Assembly: GCA_965261455.1 (NCBI GenBank)
Contig: OZ253453.1
Location: 3,348,001-3,412,000, forward strand
DNA length: 64,000 bases
Direction of reading: 5' to 3'
Source of the DNA: DAOUKH01 sp965261455
Lineage (GTDB): Bacteria; Chloroflexota; Dehalococcoidia; SHYB01
The position numbers and the translations under genes are program-made. Positions 58,674 to 64,000 of this stretch are shown here, one piece after another. Positions within the stretch are counted from its first letter, which is position 1. Each line of letters starts with the position of its first letter. The notes under the pieces are model-generated. The model saw nothing but the letters and a program-made list of their open reading frames with translations. It did not search any database and was not told where the DNA came from.

Positions 58674-59087
58674 ATGCGCGTTCTAGCCCTCGACGTCGGC
58701 GAGCGAAGAATCGGCGTCGCTATCAGCGACCCCTTGGGCGTCATCGCCACGCCGCTCACCGTGGTCGAGCGCGGCGGCGGCGCCGGGGACTACGAGCGCC
58801 TGATCTCGCTCGCCCAGGAGCACGAAGCCGAACGCATCCTCGTGGGCATGCCCGTGTCGATGGACGGCGCTGCTCGTATGCAGGCCCGGGCCGTGCAGCG
58901 TTTCGTCGACGCGCTAGCCGAGCGTTCGCCGCTGCCCGTCGAGACGCTCGACGAGCGCCTCACCACTGTCGAAGCGGAGCGCCGCATGATGGAGGCCGGC
59001 GCGTCGGCCTCGAAGCGCCGCGCCGAACGCGACGCGGCGGCGGCCGCCGTCCTTCTGCAGGCGTACTTGGAGAGCCGCCGGCGCTAG
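58674..59087 (+). CDS. ruvX: putative Holliday junction resolvase RuvX (YqgF family)
   Basis: 137 residues. RNase H-fold: VLALDVGERRIGVAISDPLG with the first Asp, ERILVGMPVSMDGAA, PVETLDERLTTVEAERRM with the next acidic residues, and the C-terminal KRRAERDAAAAAVLLQAYL with the last Asp. Starts at the ATG at 58674; an upstream ATG at 58659 is possible. Typical role is in 16S rRNA 5'-end processing. Converges on the aldo/keto reductase with a 5-bp gap. Confidence 0.93.
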   Translation: MRVLALDVGERRIGVAISDPLGVIATPLTVVERGGGAGDYERLISLAQEHEAERILVGMPVSMDGAARMQARAVQRFVDALAERSPLPVETLDERLTTVEAERRMMEAGASASKRRAERDAAAAAVLLQAYLESRRR

Positions 59088-59092
59088 AGTGC

Positions 59093-60046
59093 CTACGCCG
59101 GAGCGGGGACGATCTCGTCGATCTCCGCCAAGTCCTCGGCGGTTAGCTTCCACTCGAGGCCCTTGGCGTTGGCCTGCACCTGTTCCGGCGTCGACGCGCC
59201 TGAAATCACGCTGCACACCTGCGGCCTTGCGGCCAGCCATGCCATCGCCAGTTCCCCGACGGTGTGGCCGCGCTCTGCGGCGAAGGACTCCAGGGCGCCC
59301 AGGATCGCGAAGTTGTCCTCGTTCAACTTCGCCTGGAACGTCGGGGTCTTGTCGAACCGTGTCCCAGAGGGCGCGCCCTCGCCGGGACGGTACTTGCCGG
59401 TGAGGAAGCCCGACTCCAACGGGAAGTAGGGAATGATCCCAATGTCGTAGGCCTCGCAGGCGGGCGCAAGCTCCCGCTCGATGCCGCGTTTGAGCAGGTT
59501 GTAGTAGGGCTGCACCGACACGAACGCGTTGAGATTCAACGCCCGCGAGGTGTGCAGCGCCTCGACGAGGTGCCAGGCGTCGTAGTTCGAGCAGCCGATG
59601 TAGCGCACCTTCCCCGCCCGCACCAGGTCGTCGAGAGTCCGCAGCGTCTCCTCGATCGGCGTCGAGCGGTCCACCATGTGCATCTGGTACAGGTCGAGGT
59701 AGTCGGTCTGCAGGCGGCGCAGGCTCGTGTCGAGTTCGCTGAGGATATGCCCCCGCGAGCCGCCCTGCATGTTCGGCCCCGCCCCCATCGACAATCCGAA
59801 CTTGGTGGTCAGAATCACCTTGTCCCGCCGACCCTTGAGCGCCTTCCCGATGATCGTTTCCGACTTCGTGCCGGTGTAGATGTTCGCGGTGTCGAAGAAG
59901 TTCGCGCCGATGTCGATGGACGCGTCGACTACTTTCAGCGACGCCGCCTCGTCGGAACGTCCGCCGAAGTTGTTCGTGCCTAGCCCCAAGAGCGGCACGG
60001 TGAACCCGCTCGTCCCCAGCCGTCGTTGCTCCAAGACGTCCTCCAT
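59093..60046 (-). CDS. aldo/keto reductase
   Basis: 317 residues, NADPH-dependent TIM barrel. Catalytic tetrad visible as Asp in NFFDTANIYTGTKSE, Tyr in the same loop, Lys in ILTTKFGLS and His in LYQMHMVDRS. Cofactor end VISGASTPEQVQANAKGLEWKL. The YTGTKSETIIGKALKGRRD sequence places it in the AKR subfamily of YhdN/YghZ-like reductases. Substrate unknown. Confidence 0.92.
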   Translation of the reverse strand: MEDVLEQRRLGTSGFTVPLLGLGTNNFGGRSDEAASLKVVDASIDIGANFFDTANIYTGTKSETIIGKALKGRRDKVILTTKFGLSMGAGPNMQGGSRGHILSELDTSLRRLQTDYLDLYQMHMVDRSTPIEETLRTLDDLVRAGKVRYIGCSNYDAWHLVEALHTSRALNLNAFVSVQPYYNLLKRGIERELAPACEAYDIGIIPYFPLESGFLTGKYRPGEGAPSGTRFDKTPTFQAKLNEDNFAILGALESFAAERGHTVGELAMAWLAARPQVCSVISGASTPEQVQANAKGLEWKLTAEDLAEIDEIVPAPA

Positions 60047-60126
60047 CCACGGTTTGCGGCGCTATGATACCCGACGGCCTGAAGCCCAACAACGGCGGCC
60101 GCTCCGGATGGGGGTAAGATGACGGC

Positions 60127-60993
60127 ATGAGCCAACCCGAACGCGGCGCGCCCCTCCGTAGGATGGGGGTCATCGGCCATCCCCTCGGCCATTCGGTCTC
60201 GCCCGCCTTCCAGCAGGCGGCGCTCGATCACTACGGCCTCAAGATGACCTACGAGCGGTGGGAGACGCCCCCTGATCGCGCCGAGTGGCGCTTCGGCGGC
60301 CTGCGCCCCAAGGACGTGCTGGGCGCCAACGTCACCGTGCCCTACAAGGAGTTCGCCTTCCGCTTCGTCGACACCCTCGATGAGACCGCGCGGCGCATCG
60401 GCGCGGTCAACACCATCGTCAACATCGGGGGCCGCCTCACCGGCTACAACACCGACGCTCCCGGCTTCCTCCGCGCGCTGCGGGAGGACGGCGGCTTCGA
60501 TCCCTCAGGGCACACCGCGCTGGTGCTCGGCGCGGGCGGTGCGGCGCGAGCCGTCGCCTTCGCTCTTGCCGGGGCGGACGCCGGCCCGATCTTCATCGCC
60601 AACCGTACGGCCGAGCGCGCCGCCGCCTTGGCCGCCGGCGTCCGCGAGGCGCTGCCCGGCGTATCCGTCGAGGCTGTCCCCTGGGGCGAGGCCCCCGCCG
60701 AGAGCCGTCTCATCGTCAACGCGACGACAATAGGGATGCGCCACGGCGGCGCGGAGGGCGAATCGCCCTTGCCGCCGGAGCAAATTCCGCCCGGCGCTTT
60801 GGTCGTGGACCTGGTCTACAACCCCGAGGCAACGCCGCTGCTCGAAGCCGCCGCCGCCGCGGGCGCGCGCAGACTCGACGGCCTGCCCATGCTCATCTAC
60901 CAGGGCGCGGAGGCCTTCGAGAGGTGGATCGGGCGCAAGGCCCCCATCGACGTAATGAAGGCGGCGGCGCGGGCGGCGATCACCCGCATCTAG
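60127..60993 (+). CDS. aroE: shikimate dehydrogenase
   Basis: NADPH-dependent fourth step of the shikimate pathway. 288 residues. Substrate site GHPLGHSVSPAFQQAALD (Ser-x-Ser), VTVPYKEFAFRFVD with the catalytic Lys, YNTDAPGFLRAL with the catalytic Asp, Rossmann loop VLGAGGAARAVAFALAGA, NRTAERAAAL, NATTIGM, and the C-terminal LIYQGAEAFERWIG. A start at the ATG at 60163 is also possible. Its last 9 codons lie in the 34-bp repeat that flanks the second toxin-antitoxin pair. Confidence 0.95.
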   Translation: MSQPERGAPLRRMGVIGHPLGHSVSPAFQQAALDHYGLKMTYERWETPPDRAEWRFGGLRPKDVLGANVTVPYKEFAFRFVDTLDETARRIGAVNTIVNIGGRLTGYNTDAPGFLRALREDGGFDPSGHTALVLGAGGAARAVAFALAGADAGPIFIANRTAERAAALAAGVREALPGVSVEAVPWGEAPAESRLIVNATTIGMRHGGAEGESPLPPEQIPPGALVVDLVYNPEATPLLEAAAAAGARRLDGLPMLIYQGAEAFERWIGRKAPIDVMKAAARAAITRI

Positions 60994-61001
60994 GCGCGGT
61001 G
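60968..61001 (+). repeat. 34-bp direct repeat, left copy (aroE 3' end)
   Basis: Perfectly identical to 61770-61803 over 34 bp (CGCGGGCGGCGATCACCC then GCATCTAGGCGCGGTG). It covers the last codons and TAG stop of aroE plus 8 bp. Outside these limits the two places differ. The repeats bracket 768 bp that hold only a toxin-antitoxin pair. Confidence 0.93.
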
Positions 61002-61087
61002 TCCGGATTCCGCTCAACCGCCGTGCAGTCGCCGCTTGGTGCTTGCAGGTCAGACAAGGCCATAGTAGAGTGTCCAGGACGGTACGG

Positions 61088-61097
61088 CTTACGTAAG
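61088..61097. promoter_or_regulatory. palindromic candidate operator of the second toxin-antitoxin pair
   Basis: CTTACGTAAG, a perfect 10-bp palindrome, 8 bp before the toxin GTG. A HigA-type antitoxin could bind here. Prediction only. Confidence 0.4.
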
Positions 61098-61105
61098 ACG
61101 TCATA

Positions 61106-61384
61106 GTGATCCGCAGCTTTAGGGATCGAATAACCGAACGGTTCTTCGGAGGTCAGCCAGTCCGTGGCTTTCAGGGGTTTGCCGATCAGGCAACGCGGCG
61201 ACTGACGGTCTTGGACAACGCTGCGTCGCTGCAAGATCTGACGGGCCTGCCTAGCAACCGACTGGAATCGTTATCCGGTGTTCGGGCAGGTGAGTACAGC
61301 ATACGTATCAATCGTCAGTGGCGTATCTGCTTTCGTTGGGGAGACGACGGACCGTACGATGTGGAAATCGTGGACTACCACTGA
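61106..61384 (+). CDS. higB: HigB-type toxin
   Basis: 92 residues, GTG start. RelE-superfamily HigB: MIRSFRDRITERFFGG, AATRRLTVLDNA-like helix (QATRRLTVLDNAASLQDL), and GEYSIRINRQWRICFRW...VEIVDYH, the standard C-terminal motif R-I-N-x-Q-W-R-I-C-F-x-W. mRNA interferase. Toxin precedes antitoxin with a 12-bp gap containing GGGAG. Lies inside the 34-bp-flanked insertion. Confidence 0.93.
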   Translation: MIRSFRDRITERFFGGQPVRGFQGFADQATRRLTVLDNAASLQDLTGLPSNRLESLSGVRAGEYSIRINRQWRICFRWGDDGPYDVEIVDYH

Positions 61385-61396
61385 TCGGGAGAAACG

Positions 61397-61723
61397 ATGA
61401 GTGTGAGCAACCGTATGCGACCGGTGCACCCGGGTGAAATCTTGGGGGAAGAACTCCAGGAGCTCGGCCTTTCGGCCAATGCCTTGGCTAATGCGTTGGG
61501 AGTTCCCACCAACCGGATCACGGCAATCCTGAAGGGGCAGCGCGGAATAACCGCGGATACGGCCCTGCGTTTGTCTCGCTATCTCGGCACCACGCCGCAG
61601 CTCTGGCTGAACCTACAGAAGACCTACGAGTTGCGGACAGCGGAAGTCGAGTCCGGCAAGGCCATCGCGGACCGAGTGCAACCTCGAGAGATAGCGCCGA
61701 TTGCCGGTAGCCGGCCTGAGTAA
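61397..61723 (+). CDS. higA: HigA-type antitoxin
   Basis: 108 residues, XRE-family HTH: RPVHPGEILGEELQELGLS, ANALGVPTNRITAILKGQRGI (HTH), ADTALRLSRYLGTTPQLWLNLQ. These are the standard HigA (VapI-like) features. The C-terminus (KAIADRVQPREIAPIAG) probably contacts the toxin. Of a different subtype from the antitoxin at 27062. Confidence 0.94.
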   Translation: MSVSNRMRPVHPGEILGEELQELGLSANALANALGVPTNRITAILKGQRGITADTALRLSRYLGTTPQLWLNLQKTYELRTAEVESGKAIADRVQPREIAPIAGSRPE

Positions 61724-61769
61724 CCGTTAGGGTTCTATGCCCCGCGACGGATGATCGAACGTCCGTCTC

Positions 61770-61803
61770 CGCGGGCGGCGATCACCCGCATCTAGGCGCG
61801 GTG
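61770..61803 (+). repeat. 34-bp direct repeat, right copy (transporter 3' end)
   Basis: Identical to 60968-61001. It includes the stop codon of the minus-strand MFS gene (61792-61794). Thus one copy ends aroE and the other ends the transporter. If one repeat and the intervening DNA are removed, aroE and the transporter become convergent genes whose stop codons overlap at CTAG. Confidence 0.93.
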
Positions 61804-63036
61804 ACGCCACAGTTCGCGCCAGCCCACCGTGGCGGCGACGACGACAAACCCGATCGCGCCCAGCCCGCCGAACGTCAGCGCGCCGCCGACTCCAATCGCG
61901 GCGGCGACGAGCCCCGCCTCGATCGAGCCCAACGCGTTGCCCAACGTGGCCGCCATGACCAGGAACCCCGTGGCGCGCCCCCGCATGTTGTCCGGCGAGA
62001 CGGACTGGGTGACATTGTTCCGGATCGCGACGCTGATCGAATCGGTATAGCCGAGTCCGGCGGCGGCGATGAGGCCCATCCAGAACCAGGGCGACAGTCC
62101 CAGTGCCACCAGGCTCACCCCGTAGAGCGCCACCGCGATGACGAAGAGCGCCCCCTGCCGCCGGATGCGCCCCAGCCAGAGGACCGTGGCGATCGCCGCT
62201 ATCGAGCCCACCGCCGGCGCGGCGTTGAGGACCGCCAGGCCCACCTCCTCTACGCCGTAGACCTTGTCCGCCAGAATCGGCAGCATCGGACGGAAGAACC
62301 CCACGAGCACTACCCCGAAGTCGATGGCCAGCAGCGCCTGAAGGACGCGCTGCTTCATGATGAACCGCAGCCCTTCGCGCACCATGCCCAGCGACCGCGC
62401 CGACGTCGGCCCCTCGGGCTTGCCCGACGTCTTCAACACCAGCACGGCGAGGATGCCAGGTATGAACAGGGCTGCGTTGAGGATGTAGGCGCCTTCGACG
62501 CCGATGAGGACCACGGTCGCCATCAGCAGCGGCCCCACGAAGAACGCCATCTGCGTCACCAGCGAGTCCAGCGCGACCGCGTTGAGCAGGTGGCTCCGCG
62601 GCACGGTCTTGGGCAGGTAGGACATGCGGCCCGGTGACTCGAGGGTCTGCGTCGCCGACGTCACCATCGTCGCCGCGAAGATGTGCCACACGGCGATCTG
62701 ATCGGTGATGGTCAGCGCGGCTAGGGCCACGGCCGGCGCCATGCCCACTATCTGCGTGAAGAGCAGGAGCCGACGGCGGTCGATGACGTCTGCCAGCGCC
62801 CCCCCGAACAGCCCAAGGGCCATGATCGGCAGCGCCTGAAAAAGGCCGGTGAGGCCAAGCTGGACCGCTGAGCCCGAGATCGCGTAGACGAGATAAAGGT
62901 TGACCACCTGCCGCATGTCCCGGCCCGTCGAGGCGAACACGCCCGCCGTCCAGAGCAAACGGAAGTCCCGAAAGCCCATGGAGGCCATCGGACGGATGCG
63001 CTCGGTTCCTTCGGGGATCTCGTCGGGGGGTTCCAT
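61792..63036 (-). CDS. MFS transporter
   Basis: 414 residues, about 12 transmembrane helices. N-terminal domain starts FRLLWTAGVFASTGRDMRQV; the loop-2/3 motif is GGALADVIDRRRLLL; C-terminal half has AAIATVLWLGRIRRQGALF. The ATG at 63036 (MEPPDEIPEGTERIRP) is chosen because the frame upstream (to 63249) translates interspersed repeats. Resembles enterobactin-exporter/multidrug-type MFS proteins (EntS-like), but the substrate is unknown. Its stop lies within the 34-bp repeat. Confidence 0.9.
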   Translation of the reverse strand: MEPPDEIPEGTERIRPMASMGFRDFRLLWTAGVFASTGRDMRQVVNLYLVYAISGSAVQLGLTGLFQALPIMALGLFGGALADVIDRRRLLLFTQIVGMAPAVALAALTITDQIAVWHIFAATMVTSATQTLESPGRMSYLPKTVPRSHLLNAVALDSLVTQMAFFVGPLLMATVVLIGVEGAYILNAALFIPGILAVLVLKTSGKPEGPTSARSLGMVREGLRFIMKQRVLQALLAIDFGVVLVGFFRPMLPILADKVYGVEEVGLAVLNAAPAVGSIAAIATVLWLGRIRRQGALFVIAVALYGVSLVALGLSPWFWMGLIAAAGLGYTDSISVAIRNNVTQSVSPDNMRGRATGFLVMAATLGNALGSIEAGLVAAAIGVGGALTFGGLGAIGFVVVAATVGWRELWRHRA

Positions 63037-63104
63037 GGCGGAGGCCGGAAGCGGATGGGAGCATAGCAGACCGCCCCCGCGGCATCGTTCGCCTCCTTCA
63101 CCCC

Positions 63105-63230
63105 TTTTGGGGATCCCCATTCCCACGAACGCGCCCGTATCCGTCATTCCCGCGAACGCGGGAATCCAGCCCTCCCGTAGGGGCGATTCGCGAATCGCCC
63201 GTTCCCCCACCCCAGACCGCCCCTCGTCGC
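63105..63230. repeat. interspersed repeats upstream of the MFS gene
   Basis: CGTCATTCCCGCGAACGCGGGAATCCA (63142-63168) and CCCGTAGGGGCGATTCGCGAATCGCCCG (63174-63201), in direct succession, the same order as at 45.76-45.82 kb. No gene seen. Confidence 0.85.
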
Positions 63231-63241
63231 TAGGCCCCGAA

Positions 63242-63856
63242 TTACGCAAAGGTCTCCCGTAGGGGCGTCCCTTGTGGGCGCCCGCTCCCTCCGGCCTCTC
63301 TCCCGCTGGGAGAGATTGAGAGAGGGCGGGGGGAGGCGGGGGCCGCGCGGGGTCTTACTCCCTCTCCCGCTGGAGACCTTTGCACAACCGCCCGCGGGCA
63401 AGCATGGGTAGGGCCGGGAGGTCTTGCCTCTTCTCCCCACGGGAGAAGATTGAGATGAGGGGCACCCTCGCAACCGCCACGGGTTATCGAAGTCCGCCAC
63501 CTTCGCGGTCAGTCATCCCGGTTACGCAAAGGTCTCCCGTAGGGGCGTCCCTTGCGGGCGTCCACCCCTCCGGCCTCTCTCCCGCTGGGAGAGATTGAGA
63601 GAGGGCGGGGGGAGGCGGGGGCCGCACGGAGGGTCTTACCCTCTCCCGCTGGAGACCTTTGCACAACCGCCCGCGGGCAAGCAGGGGTGGGGCCGGGAGG
63701 TCTTGCCTCATTTTCCCTGCGGGAGAAGATTGAGATGATGGGCACCCTCGCAACCGCCACGGGTTATCGAAGTCCGCCCCCCTCGCGGTCAGTCATCCCG
63801 GTTACGCAAAGGTCTCCCGTAGGGGCGTCCCTAGTGGGCGCCCGCTCCCTCCGCGA
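63242..63856. repeat. 280-bp tandem repeat (2.2 copies) of MITE-like units
   Basis: Copies start at 63242, 63522 and 63802 with TTACGCAAAGGTCTCCCGTA, exactly 280 bp apart. Within a copy the first 146 bp are bounded by TTACGCAAAGGTCTCC and GGAGACCTTTGCACAA (63372-63387), imperfect 16-bp inverted repeats. Inside are CCCGTAGGGGCGTCCC, CTCTCCCGCTGGGAGAG with ATTGAGAGAGGG, and after the inverted repeat a CTTCTCCCC/GGGAGAAG hairpin. No transposase. The third copy is cut off after about 55 bp. Confidence 0.9.
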
Positions 63857-63919
63857 CGAGGGTGGGCCCGCGCCATCCGCCCCTTCCCCATGCCCGCCCC
63901 CGCCCCCTACCATGTCCCT

Positions 63920-64000
63920 ATGCACACCCAGCCCAGCGGTGCCAACCAACTGCCGACCGACCCTCCCAACGGGCGTCGCCGGATGGCCATGGGCGCGCGC
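63920..64000 (+). CDS. possible start of a gene running off the window
   Basis: ATG at 63920 opens 27 codons to the window edge (MHTQPSGANQLPT...RRRMAMGAR). It is the first non-repeat sequence after the tandem array and its polar, basic N-terminus is plausible for a membrane or DNA-binding protein. There is no clear Shine-Dalgarno. Little evidence; it may not be a gene. Confidence 0.28.
   Translation, partial: MHTQPSGANQLPTDPPNGRRRMAMGAR

Noticed and set aside
63037..63249. N-terminal extension of the MFS transporter
   Set aside because: The extra 71 residues translate intergenic repeats (AIRESPLREG, WIPAFAGMTD), which recur in unrelated places.
63242..63856. Open frames inside the 280-bp repeats
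   Set aside because: Short, start at arbitrary codons, repeat in every copy and consist of repeat-derived peptides.

Overview
The window is GC-rich bacterial chromosome with tightly packed genes on both strands. The order rpsD-rpoA-rplQ-truA-rplM-rpsI, the long non-overlapping metabolic operons, and the combination of many acyl-CoA dehydrogenases, amidohydrolases, EthD-like proteins, TldD/TldE and dense interspersed hairpin repeats suggest a member of the Chloroflexota, most like the Dehalococcoidia/SAR202 type. That placement is inference from gene content; no marker phylogeny could be run. No phage genes, transposases, rRNA genes or CRISPR arrays were found. One tRNA (Glu, TTC) is present.

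Layout. 1-4.1 kb: end of the ribosomal-protein/RNA-polymerase alpha operon; RpoA and L13 both carry long acidic tails. 4.3-13.3 kb: a minus-strand run that starts with mtnA and mtnP (methionine salvage) and continues through a rhodanese, ahcY, metK, two sugar-phosphate enzymes and an acyl-CoA dehydrogenase. Its leader holds what reads as a SAM-I (S-box) riboswitch followed by an intrinsic terminator, so SAM would control the genes that make and recycle SAM. 13.5-20.2 kb: fpg, a coiled-coil nuclease-like protein, a NYN-domain protein, then an accessory stretch with a broken copy of the fpg 5' end, a 29-bp tandem array, hairpin repeats, an AT-richer membrane protein gene and a large adenine methyltransferase that looks fused to a nuclease domain. 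20.4-24.9 kb: a minus-strand metabolic operon (ThDP lyase, zinc-ribbon membrane protein, metallo-beta-lactamase-fold hydrolase, PPOX-type oxidoreductase, zinc alcohol dehydrogenase). 25-30 kb: SirB1-type protein, glycerophosphodiesterase, a HigBA-type toxin-antitoxin pair, EVE protein, tRNA-Glu, argC, endonuclease III-like enzyme. 30.2-36.1 kb: tldD-tldE, HEAT-repeat protein, VWA protein.

36.2-45.7 kb: a probable catabolic region: amidohydrolase, SRPBCC protein, four genes carrying six copies of a WYD-x-x-H-x-P domain, then (after an opposite-strand ATPase/Toprim-like gene pair that looks like an inserted defence module) two acyl-CoA dehydrogenase subunits with a small degenerate YHS-like gene between them. 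45.8-49.5 kb: SDR, D-2-hydroxyacid dehydrogenase, EEP-family enzyme, an unknown protein. 49.7-53.7 kb: gltX, gmk, hotdog thioesterase, and a GHKL ATPase/STAS-like pair. 53.7-58.5 kb: D-aminoacylase-type amidohydrolase, acyl-CoA dehydrogenase, SDR, enoyl-CoA hydratase (a beta-oxidation set). 58.7-63.0 kb: ruvX, aldo/keto reductase, aroE, a second HigBA pair flanked by a perfect 34-bp direct repeat, and an MFS transporter. 63.1-63.9 kb: repeat-rich DNA including a 280-bp tandem duplication built from MITE-like units.

The strongest candidates for something new are the ATPase/DUF4276-like pair, the WYD-domain gene array, the 34-bp-flanked toxin-antitoxin insertion, and the repeat families that fill most intergenic gaps.
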